64,000 nucleotides of DNA from Vibrio sp. 99-70-13A1 (GCF_013114625.1 NZ_VTXD01000004.1:1-64000); one strand, 5' to 3'. Shown: positions 1 to 9,674, numbered from the stretch's first letter. Translations and numbers: made by a program. Notes: a model not told the origin generated them from the sequence alone.

Positions 1-332
1 TAACTAATTGTTTCTTCTAAGTTATAGCCACCCCAAATATTGATTCCAATAATAAATAAGGTTGCATTTATTAAAACTCCAATTTTAACCTTATTTATTA
101 GTGCATTAAAGTTATTAGCAATATCGCTACTTTTCTTTAAATAAACAATATACCCATTATATCCATAGCAAACTACAGTCTGGCCTAAATTAAAAAACAT
201 CGCTAATAATGCTATCGATGCCAATATATTACTATGAAATTCCTCTTGAGCTGCTATAAATGAGTTAAAATATGTTAAAAGTGCTATAGCATATGCTATA
301 GCACTTACTTTCAAAAATTTACTTACTTTCAT
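1..332 (-). CDS. Membrane protein, N-terminal part, likely Wzx-type flippase (cut by window edge)
   Basis: This is the first 110 codons of a gene that runs off the left edge. It opens with ATG at 330-332 and overlaps the end of the upstream dehydrogenase gene by 14 bases, so the two are translationally linked. The translation begins MKVSKFLKVSAIAYAIALL and holds about three hydrophobic segments (residues ~8-25, ~38-55, ~80-100) separated by short charged loops. That pattern, and its place after the nucleotide-sugar genes in a Wza/Wzb/Wzc operon, suggest an O-unit flippase or another integral membrane polysaccharide protein. No diagnostic motif is visible in this fragment. The region is very AT-rich compared with the housekeeping genes, as is common in exchangeable O-antigen/capsule genes. 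Confidence 0.5.
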   Translation of the reverse strand, partial: MKVSKFLKVSAIAYAIALLTYFNSFIAAQEEFHSNILASIALLAMFFNLGQTVVCYGYNGYIVYLKKSSDIANNFNALINKVKIGVLINATLFIIGINIWGGYNLEETIS

Positions 333-1566
333 TACTATTCAATGATTTCTTGAAATCGTATATATATTCGAAGCTACATTTTTTCTCTATTAATTCCAAA
401 ACCTTATCATGTGGTACAGCTAAAAATGCGATATCAAAGCTATTATCTATCTCATTAGCGACTCGAATTGAGTATTCTGACATTGCTTCCTCAACATCAA
501 CTAATGGATCATAAATTGTAACACTTAGACCTAAAGATACCAATTTCAAATACAAATCAAATACTTTTGTATTCCTTAGATCTGGACAATTCTCTTTAAA
601 AGAAAAACCCAGTATTACAATTTTTTTATTGGTAAATTCTATCTTGTTCTTTACTAATTCTTCAATAAAATCACTTGCTAAATAATCACTCATTCCATTA
701 TTTATTTCTCTAGCCGTGCGAATCATATCTGGTATATAACCGATCGAAGATGACTTGTGGAGCATATAATAAGGATCAACGCTGATGCAGTGCCCACCAA
801 CCAAGCCAGGGTAAAGCTTCATAAAGTTCCATTTAGTCGAAGCAGCATCAATAACCTTTTTAGTATCGATATCTAGCTTTCCAAATATCTGATGCAATTC
901 ATTAATCAAAGCAATATTCACATCTCTTTGAATATTCTCAATTAATTTCGAAGCTTCAGCAACCTTAATGCTCGCAGCCTTATGAGTACCTGCAGTTATA
1001 ACAGAACGATAGAGATTATCCACAAAATTGGTCACTTCTTCAGTAGATCCACTTGTAACCTTATGAATATTTGCCACTCGATGTAATTTATCTCCTGGAT
1101 TAATTCTTTCTGGAGAATATCCTGCGTAAAAATCTTTATTATACTTTAATCCAGATACCTTTTCTAATTCCGGCACGCACACTTCTTCTGTCGCACCTGG
1201 GTATACAGTCGACTCATAAATTACTACATCACCATATTTAATAACTTCACCCAACGCTCTTGAAGCACTTATTAACGGTCCTAAATCTGGTTGATTAGAG
1301 GTAGTAATAGGGGTTGGGACTGTAACTATATATACATTACAGTTTTCGATATCTTTAATGTTAGTGCAAAAAGTTATGTGTTCAGAAGCTTTAATTTCAT
1401 CGGAAGTACACTCCAATGTAGTGTCAATATTATTATTGAGCTCTGTCACTCTTCTTTCATTTAGGTCATACCCAATTGTTTGATATTTTTTTCCAAACTC
1501 TAAAGCCAGCGGAAGCCCTACATAGCCAAGACCCACAATTGCAATTTTTGAATCTTCAATTAGCAT
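319..1566 (-). CDS. UDP-N-acetylhexosamine 6-dehydrogenase (TviB/WbpO/WecC-like nucleotide-sugar dehydrogenase)
   Basis: Member of the UDP-glucose/GDP-mannose dehydrogenase family, which oxidises C6 of a UDP-sugar twice using NAD to give a uronic acid precursor. The Rossmann motif GLGYVGLP lies at residues ~12-19. The catalytic cysteine sits in GGHCISVDPYY (Cys ~260) and the C-terminal UDP-binding domain carries GFSFKENCPDLRNTK. The family includes UDP-GlcNAc/GalNAc (TviB, WbpO) and UDP-ManNAc (WecC) enzymes; no UDP-N-acetylmannosamine epimerase is visible here, so the substrate stays open. I start at ATG 1564-1566, which has GGAG six bases upstream. An upstream in-frame ATG at 1578 would add four residues but lacks that spacing. 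It overlaps the end of rmlC, placing it in the same operon. Its A+T content is high. Confidence 0.85.
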   Translation of the reverse strand: MLIEDSKIAIVGLGYVGLPLALEFGKKYQTIGYDLNERRVTELNNNIDTTLECTSDEIKASEHITFCTNIKDIENCNVYIVTVPTPITTSNQPDLGPLISASRALGEVIKYGDVVIYESTVYPGATEEVCVPELEKVSGLKYNKDFYAGYSPERINPGDKLHRVANIHKVTSGSTEEVTNFVDNLYRSVITAGTHKAASIKVAEASKLIENIQRDVNIALINELHQIFGKLDIDTKKVIDAASTKWNFMKLYPGLVGGHCISVDPYYMLHKSSSIGYIPDMIRTAREINNGMSDYLASDFIEELVKNKIEFTNKKIVILGFSFKENCPDLRNTKVFDLYLKLVSLGLSVTIYDPLVDVEEAMSEYSIRVANEIDNSFDIAFLAVPHDKVLELIEKKCSFEYIYDFKKSLNSNESK

Positions 1567-2125
1567 TGTTATCTCCATAAATTTCTTTTATTACTTCATC
1601 AAATTTTTTTGCTTTCTTATCTTTTACTGACAAAGAAGGTTCTGATTCTAGAGGCCACTCTATACCTAACTTAGAATCGTTCCATGCAATAGAGATTTCG
1701 GCATCAGGGTTATAATAATCTGTGCACTTGTAAACAAATTCAGCACTATCCCCTGTAACATAAAAACCGTGTGCAAAACCTTCTGGCACCCAAAGCTGTC
1801 GCTTATTATCTGCAGAAAGATATTCGCCTACCCACCTTCCAAAGGTCGGCGAACCATTTCGAATATCAACAGCAACATCAAATACTTCCCCTGAAACTAC
1901 TCGTACTAGCTTCCCCTGAGTGTTTTCTATCTGATAATGCATCCCACGTAAGATTCCTTTCTTAGATTTAGAATGGTTATCTTGTACAAACTGGATAGGT
2001 TTACCGGTTACTAGCTCTTCGAATTGTTTTTGATTCCAGGTTTCCATAAAAAAGCCTCGATCATCGCCAAATACGCTTGGCTCTATAATTTTAACATCGG
2101 GGATACGAGTATCGATTACTTTCAT
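1556..2125 (-). CDS. rmlC: dTDP-4-dehydrorhamnose 3,5-epimerase
   Basis: Third step of dTDP-L-rhamnose synthesis: double epimerisation at C3 and C5 of dTDP-4-keto-6-deoxyglucose. The 189-residue protein is a cupin of the usual RmlC length. The catalytic histidine lies in RGMHYQ (His ~63), substrate-contacting residues in DDRGFF near residue 22, and the family signature WVPEGFAHGF is in the second half. It follows rmlD by four bases and overlaps the dehydrogenase gene downstream. All four rml genes are present in the order B-A-D-C, so the cell can make the whole L-rhamnose donor for the polysaccharide encoded here. Confidence 0.95.
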   Translation of the reverse strand: MKVIDTRIPDVKIIEPSVFGDDRGFFMETWNQKQFEELVTGKPIQFVQDNHSKSKKGILRGMHYQIENTQGKLVRVVSGEVFDVAVDIRNGSPTFGRWVGEYLSADNKRQLWVPEGFAHGFYVTGDSAEFVYKCTDYYNPDAEISIAWNDSKLGIEWPLESEPSLSVKDKKAKKFDEVIKEIYGDNNAN

Positions 2126-2129
2126 TGTC

Positions 2130-3014
2130 TTACCTTGTATATGCTTGAATATTGTTCAGCGCCGCCTTCCAGTTACTCCCCTTAATAGAAAAACCTTGAG
2201 TGATTTTCTCTGTACTTAGTCTAGAATTGCTTGGGCGCTTAGCCGGTGTAGGGTATTGATCGGTGGCAATACTAGTTAAATTCGGTTTTTTATCAAGAAA
2301 GCCTTGTTCAAAGGCAATATCAAAAATTGCAGCAGCAAAGTCAAACCAACTCACATGTGGTAAGCCTGAATAGTGGTAAACACCGTACTCAACCGCATCA
2401 CCCTGAGCGATGCGCTTCGCAATTTCAATCAACACGCTAGCGATATCACCAGCATAGGTTGGTCCACCAAATTGGTCACCGACAATACTCAATGCGTCTC
2501 GATTCTCCGCCAAACGCAGCATAGTTTTAACAAAGTTATTGCCATTTTCACCAAATACCCACGCAGTACGGAGGATAATGTATTTGTCACACGCCTCGGC
2601 CACTGCAATCTCGCCGGCTAGTTTACTTTCCCCGTAAACGCCTTGCGGGTTGGTGATATCCGTTTCTACATATTCACCTGTTTTGCTGCCTTCAAATACA
2701 TAATCCGTTGAGATATGTAAAATCGCCGCACCGACACTTTGCGCAGCTTCTGCTAGGTATTTGGGGCCATTACGGTTTATCGCGTAAGAAAGGTCTACTT
2801 CTTCTTCAGCCTGATCTACTGCAGTATGTGCCGCTGCATTAATAATGATGCTAGGCTTAAACTCAGCAATCACTGTATTAACTGCTTCTTGACAAGTGAT
2901 ATCAAGATTCTCTCTATCAAGCGCTAACATTGTTATATTTTCATTGTTAGCTAGCTGCTGAGTTAAGCAGGAACCCACTTGGCCATAACAGCCAGTAATG
3001 AGTATTCGCATCAC
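2130..3014 (-). CDS. rmlD: dTDP-4-dehydrorhamnose reductase
   Basis: Last step of dTDP-L-rhamnose synthesis: NAD(P)H-dependent reduction of the 4-keto group. It is a 294-residue short-chain (extended SDR) enzyme with the nucleotide-binding motif GCYGQVGS near the N-terminus and a catalytic YGESKLAGE (Tyr-x3-Lys) near residue 128. The STDYVFEG motif typical of RmlD is present. Two start codons are adjacent, GTG at 3012-3014 and ATG at 3009-3011. The GTG overlaps the rmlA stop codon as GTGA, giving tight translational coupling. Either choice differs by one residue only. Confidence 0.95.
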   Translation of the reverse strand: MMRILITGCYGQVGSCLTQQLANNENITMLALDRENLDITCQEAVNTVIAEFKPSIIINAAAHTAVDQAEEEVDLSYAINRNGPKYLAEAAQSVGAAILHISTDYVFEGSKTGEYVETDITNPQGVYGESKLAGEIAVAEACDKYIILRTAWVFGENGNNFVKTMLRLAENRDALSIVGDQFGGPTYAGDIASVLIEIAKRIAQGDAVEYGVYHYSGLPHVSWFDFAAAIFDIAFEQGFLDKKPNLTSIATDQYPTPAKRPSNSRLSTEKITQGFSIKGSNWKAALNNIQAYTR

Positions 3015-3898
3015 TTTACCACCTTGTTCTGAGTTTCGTTTACTAACCGTGTTAAATATTGACCATACTCGTTTTTCATCATTGGTTTTGCTAACGCTAG
3101 AACTTGTTCATCACTCAACCAACCGTTACGCCAAGCGATTTCTTCTAAGCAAGCCACTTTCAACCCTTGAACATTTTCAATAGTTTGAACAAATGAAGAA
3201 GCTTCATGCAGGCTTTCGTGCGTACCTGTATCTAACCAAGCAAAACCACGACCCAATAACTCCACGTTTAGTGAACCATCATTGAGGTACATTTCATTGA
3301 GTGTCGTAATCTCAAGCTCACCACGATGAGATGGCTTCACTTGCTTGGCCATTTCCACCACTCGGTTATCATAGAAATACAAACCGGTTACGGCATAGTT
3401 AGACTTTGGTGCTTCCGGCTTTTCTTCAACAGAAATTGCCTTCATCTCTTTATCAAATTCAACCACACCAAAACGCTCTGGATCTTTCACTTGATAGCCA
3501 AACACAGTCGCACCCGACTCTCTTGAAGCGGCGCTTTGCAGTGTTTTGGAAAAAGATTGACCATAGAAGATGTTATCACCCAAAACTAAACACACGCTGT
3601 CATCACCAATGAACTCTTCACCGATGATAAACGCCTGTGCTAAGCCGTCTGGACTTGGCTGAATCGCATACTCTAGGTTAATACCAAAATCTAAGCCATC
3701 GCCAAGCAGGCGCTTAAAACCAGCATTATCTTCTGGTGTAGTAATAATGAGAATGTCTTTGATTCCGGCCAGCATCAATGTAGAAATCGGGTAGAACACC
3801 ATTGGCTTATCATAGATTGGCAATAATTGTTTTGATACGCCGCGGGTCAGTGGATATAGGCGTGTTCCTGAACCGCCAGCTAATACAATACCTTTCAT
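3011..3898 (-). CDS. rmlA: Glucose-1-phosphate thymidylyltransferase
   Basis: First step of dTDP-L-rhamnose synthesis: glucose-1-phosphate plus dTTP gives dTDP-glucose and pyrophosphate. At 295 residues it matches the RmlA family. The nucleotidyltransferase signature [13 protein letters not shown] is at residues ~6-18, followed by [11 protein letters not shown] with the catalytic lysine. GDNIFYG and [17 protein letters not shown] are further family blocks. The gene begins one base from the end of rmlB (shared base 3898) and ends overlapping rmlD, so it is in the middle of a tightly packed rml block. The enzyme class is normally feedback-inhibited by dTDP-rhamnose. Confidence 0.96.
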   Translation of the reverse strand: MKGIVLAGGSGTRLYPLTRGVSKQLLPIYDKPMVFYPISTLMLAGIKDILIITTPEDNAGFKRLLGDGLDFGINLEYAIQPSPDGLAQAFIIGEEFIGDDSVCLVLGDNIFYGQSFSKTLQSAASRESGATVFGYQVKDPERFGVVEFDKEMKAISVEEKPEAPKSNYAVTGLYFYDNRVVEMAKQVKPSHRGELEITTLNEMYLNDGSLNVELLGRGFAWLDTGTHESLHEASSFVQTIENVQGLKVACLEEIAWRNGWLSDEQVLALAKPMMKNEYGQYLTRLVNETQNKVVK

Positions 3899-4995
3899 TA
3901 TTTCTTCACCTTTGATTCAACTGCTTCTACACCCAAACGCTCACGTTGGTAACTACCATCTTGCACGTTTTGACACCATCTTGAGTTGTCTAGGTACCAT
4001 TGCACTGTTTTACGAAGACCCGTATCAAACGTCTCTTCTGGCGTCCAATTTAGTTCATGTTGCATTTTAGACGAGTCAATCGCATAGCGGCGGTCGTGAC
4101 CAGGACGGTCTTGAACATAAGTGATTTGTTCAGCATATGCTGACTCTTTCGGTACTAGCGTGTCTAAGATTTCACAAATCGTGTTCACGACTTCGAGGTT
4201 TTTCTTCTCGTTGTGGCCACCAATATTATATGTCTCACCCACTTTACCTTTCGTCACTACTGTGTAGAGCGCACGGGCGTGATCTTCGACAAATAACCAG
4301 TCACGGATTTGGTCACCTTTTCCGTAAATAGGTAACTCTTTGCCTTCAAGCGCGTTGAGGATAACCAGAGGAATCAGTTTTTCAGGAAAGTGGTAAGGAC
4401 CGTAGTTGTTCGAGCAGTTGGTTACGATAGTAGGCAAGCCGTAAGTACGTAACCATGCACGCACAAGGTGATCGCTCGATGCTTTTGACGCCGAATATGG
4501 GCTCGATGGCTCATACGATGTAGTCTCCAAGAACATTGGCAAGTCGGTCCCTTCAGAAACCTCATCTGGGTGCGGTAGGTCACCGTAAACTTCATCCGTT
4601 GAGATGTGGTGAAAACGAAACTCTGACTTTACACTGTCTTCAAGCGTGTTCCAATACTCTCGAGTTGCTTCTAACAAGGTGTACGTGCCGACAATATTAG
4701 TTTCGATAAACGCAGCTGGACCAGTGATTGAACGGTCAACATGTGACTCTGCCGCGAGGTGCATGACGGCATCCGGTTGGTGCTTTTGAAACACTAGATC
4801 TAATTCTGTACGATTACAAATATCCACTTGTTCAAATGCATAACGTTCGTTCAAATCTACTTCAGCAAGTGATTCTAGGTTGCCCGCGTATGTGAGTTTA
4901 TCAACGTTTACAACGCTGTCAGATGTATTATTAATAATATGACGAATGACTGCTGAACCGATAAAGCCAGCACCGCCAGTGACGAGGATCTTCAT
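3898..4995 (-). CDS. rmlB: dTDP-glucose 4,6-dehydratase
   Basis: Second step of dTDP-L-rhamnose synthesis: NAD-dependent conversion of dTDP-glucose to the 4-keto-6-deoxy sugar. The 365-residue extended SDR protein has [10 protein letters not shown] at residues ~7-16, the catalytic triad region STDEVYGDL and [10 protein letters not shown] (Tyr-x3-Lys). This is the first rml gene of the block. About 205 bases with a strong hairpin separate it from wzc upstream, so its expression probably depends on read-through from the wza promoter or on a promoter in that gap that I could not identify. Confidence 0.95.
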   Translation of the reverse strand: MKILVTGGAGFIGSAVIRHIINNTSDSVVNVDKLTYAGNLESLAEVDLNERYAFEQVDICNRTELDLVFQKHQPDAVMHLAAESHVDRSITGPAAFIETNIVGTYTLLEATREYWNTLEDSVKSEFRFHHISTDEVYGDLPHPDEVSEGTDLPMFLETTSYEPSSPYSASKASSDHLVRAWLRTYGLPTIVTNCSNNYGPYHFPEKLIPLVILNALEGKELPIYGKGDQIRDWLFVEDHARALYTVVTKGKVGETYNIGGHNEKKNLEVVNTICEILDTLVPKESAYAEQITYVQDRPGHDRRYAIDSSKMQHELNWTPEETFDTGLRKTVQWYLDNSRWCQNVQDGSYQRERLGVEAVESKVKK

Positions 4996-5070
4996 AGTTT
5001 TCTCTTATATTATTTTTTGAACATACTCACGAGCGTGAAGATGCATTTGAATTTTGGAACTTAATCTCAC

Positions 5071-5110
5071 AAAAATGTCTCAGTCACTTTAAGCCACTGA
5101 GACACTTTTT
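5071..5110. terminator. Strong hairpin with flanking A and T tracts between wzc and rmlB
   Basis: Perfectly paired arms ATGTCTCAGT and ACTGAGACA-type sequence flank an 11-base loop, with a run of A on one side and T on the other. It therefore looks like an intrinsic terminator on either strand. It lies inside the minus-strand polysaccharide operon, downstream of an ops element. RfaH-modified polymerase would be expected to read through such a site, so it may act as a conditional barrier for the rml and later genes. Confidence 0.7.
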
Positions 5111-5200
5111 ATTCATTTTGAGACAGTCTTATTTCGACCACCCCTTATAAAACCTAAATTTTACTTACTTTCAAAAAAAGAGCCCAATAGGTCCTGCCTT

Positions 5201-7372
5201 TTATTTCTTATCGCTTGAATATGAGTAATTGTAGTATCCATAACCGTAAGAACTTGATGCTTTTTTCTCAATCGCGTTGAATATCACACCTTTTACTTCT
5301 ATACCTGATTGCTCAAAACGATTACGAGCCACTTCAATTTCTTTGATAGTATTCTGCCCATAACGAGCGACCATCAAAGTTGTCCCTGCAAATGCGCCCA
5401 CAATACTCGGATCAGTTACAGCAAGAACAGGTGGGGTATCAACAATAACCAAATCATACTCTTCTGATGCCCATTCTAATAATTGAGCAAAACGAGAATG
5501 CATTAATAGTTCTGATGGGTTTGGTGGTACTTGTCCGCGAGTAATAATATCTAAGTTTTCAACAGTTGTTGTTTTTATTGCTTTAGAGAATTCATCAGTA
5601 TTCGATAAAATATCAGACAAGCCATTATCCCACTCCATGCCAAAGCTTTGCTGTAAATAACCTTTACGCATATCAGCATCAATCAATAATACTTTTTGCC
5701 CCGTTTTAGCGGCAACAGCAGCAAAGTTTGTTGAAATGAAAGACTTGCCGATACCAGGAGCAGGACCTGAGATCATCAATACATTATTTTTTGCTTCTAA
5801 CATCGCAAAGTGCAGACTAGTGCGAAGACCTCTTAAAGCCTCTACAGATAGATCCGCGGGGTTTGATTCAGCAAGTAAGCTTTGAGTACCTTTGGTTTTA
5901 CGGCGCTTTACTTTGAAACGGTTAGTTAGTTCGATCTGCAAATCAGATTTCGGTACTGCGGCATAAACAGGCAGACCAATTTGTTCAATTTGATCTGGGC
6001 TTTCAACACCACGGTGAAACGCAGCTTTAACCAATACAAATGCAACACTTAACATTCCGCCAAGCAAAGTTGCTAACACAACAATAAGAGGTTTCTTCGG
6101 TTTTACTGCTCGGCTGTAAGCTTGAGCATCATCGAGAATACGTACATTGCCAACCGTACCCGCTTTGATAATGCTTAACTCTTGGACTTTATTAAGCAGC
6201 TGAATATAAATTTGTTGATTTACTTCAACGTCACGTGTCATTCGTAGAACTTCACGCTGAGTCTTCGGTAGCTTTTGAACTTGCTTATTTAAGCGTTCTT
6301 TTTCACCAAGTAATGTTTCACGCTTATCAAGCAGAGACTTATAAGCAGGGTGATCTTTAGTGAATCGTTGGCTAATTTCACTTTCTTTAAAAGTAAGTTC
6401 ATTAAGTTGAGCTTCTAATTCAACCATTACCTTCAAGGTAGACTGAGCTTCTAAGCCTAAATCGATTGACTCATTTTCTTGACGATAGTTATTTAACACA
6501 TCTTCAAAAGTCGTTAGTTGAGATTTAATCCCCGGCAAGTGCCCTTCTAAGAATGACAAACTCTTTTCAGCTTCTGCAGAGTTACGTTTAACATTTTGCA
6601 AAAAGTAAATTTGGCTAATATGGTCAAGAATTTCAGATATTAACTGTTTATCCTCGCCCTCAAAGCTTAACTTCAAAATCCCAGTTTGCTTACCTTGTTC
6701 AGACAGAGATAGAGAACTCTTGAGCCATTCAATTGCTTCCAACTTACTACGTTTGCCAATTGAAAATTCAAAGCCTGTTTGGGATTCAAAGCCAGCAACA
6801 AAAATACTGTATTCATCAGAACTAGCTAAACTCCCCACCTTGCCCTCAAGAATGACTCTTTCATCTTCACGGATAAGTTGGTAAGTACCTTCATCATGGT
6901 CAATAATTTTTATTGTATGAGCATATGTCCCGGCATAACTGGGCATGGTAAAACGGCTTACTGATATACGGTTAACATCAGAATTTAAACGAGCAAAGCC
7001 TTTACCTGCTAATGGGAAATAATCGGGGGATGTTACTGTCGTCAAATTAAACTTATCGACAGTCTCCCCTAAAATCATTCGTGACTTTATAATTTCAATT
7101 TCTGTTGTCGCCGAAGATTCAGATGAAAAAAGCTCCCCCATATCTCCAACCATTGAAGATATACCACCTGAACTTTTTTCTTCTATTTGAATCAATGCAT
7201 CAGCTTTATAAATAGGTGTTGAAAGCACAGCAAAGGCTACGCCTCCCACCGTAAATATAAAGGTCGCTATGATAATCCACCATTTAGCATCAAGTAGAAT
7301 ACCAAATAGTTTTCCTAAATCGATTTCATCTGAATTGTCAGCTTGTGATTGATGGGATTGTTGCTTCATCAT
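5201..7372 (-). CDS. wzc: Tyrosine-protein kinase Wzc (polysaccharide co-polymerase with BY-kinase domain)
   Basis: Inner-membrane polysaccharide co-polymerase that partners Wza and controls chain length and export through cyclic autophosphorylation. The 723-residue protein has an N-terminal Wzz domain with a first membrane span near residues 31-52, a long periplasmic coiled-coil region (~270-400) and a second span at ~430-452. The cytoplasmic BY-kinase follows: Walker A GPAPGIGKS, Walker A' LLIDADMRKG and Walker B VIVDTPPVLAV. The C-terminus is a tyrosine cluster (YGYGYYNYSYSS), the usual autophosphorylation tail. Its cognate phosphatase Wzb lies just upstream. The start MMKQQ allows either of two adjacent ATGs. 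Confidence 0.93.
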   Translation of the reverse strand: MMKQQSHQSQADNSDEIDLGKLFGILLDAKWWIIIATFIFTVGGVAFAVLSTPIYKADALIQIEEKSSGGISSMVGDMGELFSSESSATTEIEIIKSRMILGETVDKFNLTTVTSPDYFPLAGKGFARLNSDVNRISVSRFTMPSYAGTYAHTIKIIDHDEGTYQLIREDERVILEGKVGSLASSDEYSIFVAGFESQTGFEFSIGKRSKLEAIEWLKSSLSLSEQGKQTGILKLSFEGEDKQLISEILDHISQIYFLQNVKRNSAEAEKSLSFLEGHLPGIKSQLTTFEDVLNNYRQENESIDLGLEAQSTLKVMVELEAQLNELTFKESEISQRFTKDHPAYKSLLDKRETLLGEKERLNKQVQKLPKTQREVLRMTRDVEVNQQIYIQLLNKVQELSIIKAGTVGNVRILDDAQAYSRAVKPKKPLIVVLATLLGGMLSVAFVLVKAAFHRGVESPDQIEQIGLPVYAAVPKSDLQIELTNRFKVKRRKTKGTQSLLAESNPADLSVEALRGLRTSLHFAMLEAKNNVLMISGPAPGIGKSFISTNFAAVAAKTGQKVLLIDADMRKGYLQQSFGMEWDNGLSDILSNTDEFSKAIKTTTVENLDIITRGQVPPNPSELLMHSRFAQLLEWASEEYDLVIVDTPPVLAVTDPSIVGAFAGTTLMVARYGQNTIKEIEVARNRFEQSGIEVKGVIFNAIEKKASSSYGYGYYNYSYSSDKK

Positions 7373-7494
7373 TAGTTTACAAATTCCTAAAACTTTCGCG
7401 TATTATCACTGACGAATATATTGTCGGTGTTCATTTACATTCAGCTTCCAATAGCTAAACACCTATTATTTTCTTCTTACTACTATATTCTTAA

Positions 7495-7935
7495 TTAGAG
7501 TTTTTTAACCCAAGCTTGAGCCGATTCATTAATTAACTTATAAGCATGCTCAAATGCTTCACGACTTTGACGATATGGATCTGGGATATCTTTTTGCCCA
7601 ACCCATTGACCAAAAAGCATCGCTTTTCCTCGAGCTTCAGGTGATATTTTAGTTAATGCTTCTAAGTGACCTTTTTCCATAACTAAAATCAAATCGTATT
7701 TAGCACATAGCTCAGAAGTAAGTTGCTGAGCTTTATGGTTATCTACATTGACACCATTCTCAGCAGCAATTTCAATGGCTGTCTTATCTGCAGGCTTGTC
7801 AAGCAAACGGCTACTTTCTGCAGCAATACCAGCTGAAGCAATTTCTTTGTTGGGTAGTAGATTCTGCAAGACTCGCTCACCCGTGGGTGAACGACAAATA
7901 TTACCTACACAAACTACTAAAATTTTATTAAACAT
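7495..7935 (-). CDS. wzb: Low-molecular-weight protein-tyrosine phosphatase Wzb
   Basis: Dephosphorylates the Wzc tyrosine tail, so that Wzc cycles between states needed for polymer assembly. The protein is 146 residues, typical for the family. The active-site loop CVGNICRS (Cys-x5-Arg, Cys ~9) is at the N-terminus and the general-acid loop IPDPYRQS near residue 115. I chose ATG 7933-7935, which has GGAAG five bases upstream. An in-frame TTG at 7945-7947 would add four residues. It is 60 bases from the end of wza and 122 bases before wzc, in the same transcription unit. Confidence 0.93.
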   Translation of the reverse strand: MFNKILVVCVGNICRSPTGERVLQNLLPNKEIASAGIAAESSRLLDKPADKTAIEIAAENGVNVDNHKAQQLTSELCAKYDLILVMEKGHLEALTKISPEARGKAMLFGQWVGQKDIPDPYRQSREAFEHAYKLINESAQAWVKKL

Positions 7936-7995
7936 CAGCTCTTCCAATCATATAAATAAGGCCACATTTCTGCAGCCCTATCATTTATTTATAGC

Positions 7996-9132
7996 CTATG
8001 GCCAATTTCTAATACGCAGTACACCTTCAGTCAGCTCATTAAACCCAGTAATGGTTGGTACTAACTGACCAATCACACGATTCCAGCGAGTAATTGGAGC
8101 TGCTGTCACGTATACAATATCATAGGGTTTTAGGTCAAATTCTGTGCCAATAACCAAAGCTGAAGCATCTTGAATGTTCAGCTGATAAATGTCAGCCATA
8201 CGCTCAGATTTATTATCAGACGTTCGAATCACAAACACACCAGTGGCATCTGCAGAGAGTTGATTAATACCGCCAACATTGCTTAGAGCTTCTGTCAAGC
8301 TCATACCCACACGATCCATTTTCAGAAGTTGAGGCTCATTGACCTCACCCATAACAAACACTTTCTGATTATCGTTACGTGGTACATGAATGATATCTCC
8401 CGCCTGTAACAAACGGTTTTGAGTTAAATCACCACGTTGCATCAAGGCGTAGAGCGAAATATTTTCTTCGACACCATTTCGAGTAAGCGACACATTTCGC
8501 CAATCAGCATCTTCGCCTAAACCACCAGACCGATTAACCGCATCTAGTAGAGTTAAAGGTATATTGGTAATCGCTTGCTGACCAGGATTACCGACTTCAC
8601 CTGTGATGTATGTTTTCTTTGAACGGAATGCAGCAACGTTAACATCAACTTGCGGGCTTTCAATAAACCTAGCTAAGCGACTAGATAGTTCTGAGCGAAT
8701 CTCACGGACTGTTTTTCCTGCAACTTCTACCGTTCCAATATAAGGATAAAAGATAGTACCGTCGGCATGAACCCAGTTACCCGCCTCTGCCGAACTACGG
8801 TAAGAGCCTGCAGGAATCGTTAATTCTGGATGGTCCCAAATGGTCACATTCAAAATATCACCAACCCCAACCTTGTACTCATATTTCGCTATTTCAATAT
8901 CTAAGTCAGCATTCGCACGAGATACAACAGGTAAAATGTTTTGATAATTTGAAACAGTTTGAGCAGAAAGAGGATATAAATTTACGATATCTGACACGTC
9001 AGATTCTTGTTGTAACTCTTCAGAAGCAATAACATTTTTGTTATCAGTTGAAAGATATGCTCCAGGGGTCGTACAACCTGCAAGTAGGACAGGAAGAAGA
9101 GCAAAGAGAAGCCGATTTTTCTTAATTTTCAT
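7996..9132 (-). CDS. wza: Outer-membrane polysaccharide export lipoprotein Wza
   Basis: Forms the outer-membrane channel through which capsule or exopolysaccharide leaves the cell. The 378-residue precursor has a lipoprotein signal with lipobox LLAGC (Cys ~20), a polysaccharide-export domain around residues 85-175 (KVGVGDILNVTIWDHPEL) and SLBB-type repeats after it, e.g. VFVMGEVNEP. It ends with a short amphipathic segment rich in Trp (RWNRVIG…IRNWP), as expected for the membrane-crossing helix. The start is ATG at 9130-9132; a TTG nine bases upstream is in frame but has no Shine-Dalgarno match. It is the first gene after the ops-containing leader. Confidence 0.92.
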   Translation of the reverse strand: MKIKKNRLLFALLPVLLAGCTTPGAYLSTDNKNVIASEELQQESDVSDIVNLYPLSAQTVSNYQNILPVVSRANADLDIEIAKYEYKVGVGDILNVTIWDHPELTIPAGSYRSSAEAGNWVHADGTIFYPYIGTVEVAGKTVREIRSELSSRLARFIESPQVDVNVAAFRSKKTYITGEVGNPGQQAITNIPLTLLDAVNRSGGLGEDADWRNVSLTRNGVEENISLYALMQRGDLTQNRLLQAGDIIHVPRNDNQKVFVMGEVNEPQLLKMDRVGMSLTEALSNVGGINQLSADATGVFVIRTSDNKSERMADIYQLNIQDASALVIGTEFDLKPYDIVYVTAAPITRWNRVIGQLVPTITGFNELTEGVLRIRNWP

Positions 9133-9296
9133 ATTAACCAAATCATATAATGTGTAATCACTGCCAAGTGATTTTAACCAATGCTATTAGCTATGCACTT
9201 ATAACAAACCAACAATGAAGCCTAGCTTTACATTGAAGACTAGCTTTCATCAGGCACAGCGGTATTAGTATTCTGTATGGTTAGTGTCAATTGGAT

Positions 9297-9308
9297 ACGC
9301 TACCGCCC
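9297..9308 (-). promoter_or_regulatory. ops element (JUMPstart core) for RfaH recruitment
   Basis: Read on the minus strand this is GGGCGGTAGCGT, matching the ops core GGCGGTAGCGT. In enterobacteria and vibrios this element in the non-template strand pauses RNA polymerase and loads RfaH, which suppresses termination through long polysaccharide operons. It lies about 165 bases before the wza start and about 115 bases after the predicted transcription start. Position, orientation and the polysaccharide genes downstream all agree. Confidence 0.9.
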
Positions 9309-9429
9309 ATTGATACAACGCGACATCACACTACGCAAGCTAATCTTTTCACTGTTAGGGCTATGATTTTTTTAGCCTAAAGTGTTGTCAAATTGAACTA
9401 ATGATTAAATATGAATTTAATCCGCACGT

Positions 9430-9458
9430 ATTATCCACATTTTATGTAGCCATATCAA
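9430..9458 (-). promoter_or_regulatory. Predicted sigma70 promoter of the wza operon
   Basis: On the minus strand the hexamers TTGATA (9453-9458) and GATAAT (9430-9435) are separated by exactly 17 bases, a 5/6 match each to the consensus. Transcription would start near 9423 and give a leader of about 290 bases before wza, carrying the ops element. A second, weaker pair (TTGACA at 9386-9391, AATCAT at 9363-9368) lies downstream and could be an alternative. Confidence 0.6.
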
Positions 9459-9557
9459 CCTAGTTTCAAATTCAAAGTAGCCTAGATTTACTAACAATAA
9501 ACTGAATAACAGAAAGCTATTTGTAGTCTATATCGCTACGAATAACATCCGAGCATT

Positions 9558-9599
9558 TGTAAAAAAGCTTTATAGATCATCCTATAAAGCTTTTTTACA
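9558..9599 (-). terminator. Intrinsic terminator at the end of the yjbEFGH operon
   Basis: Perfect inverted repeat with 18-base arms (TGTAAAAAAGCTTTATAG and its complement) and a 6-base loop, with A and T tracts built into the arms. It follows yjbH by about 75 bases and lies just upstream of the wza promoter, insulating the two operons. The T tract works on either strand. Confidence 0.85.
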
Positions 9600-9674
9600 T
9601 AACAATTATCAATGCGACATGACTATCGATAAAATAGGGTTAACTATACGCAGCGACTAGCACTTAATCATAAA

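Larger units (their letters stand above)
9142..9557 (-). promoter_or_regulatory. Long untranslated leader and upstream region of wza
   Basis: This 416-base stretch has no convincing gene. It holds the wza promoter, the ops element and an untranslated leader of roughly 290 bases. The rest is AT-rich. I see no attenuator-like hairpin with a T tract inside the leader. Confidence 0.6.
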
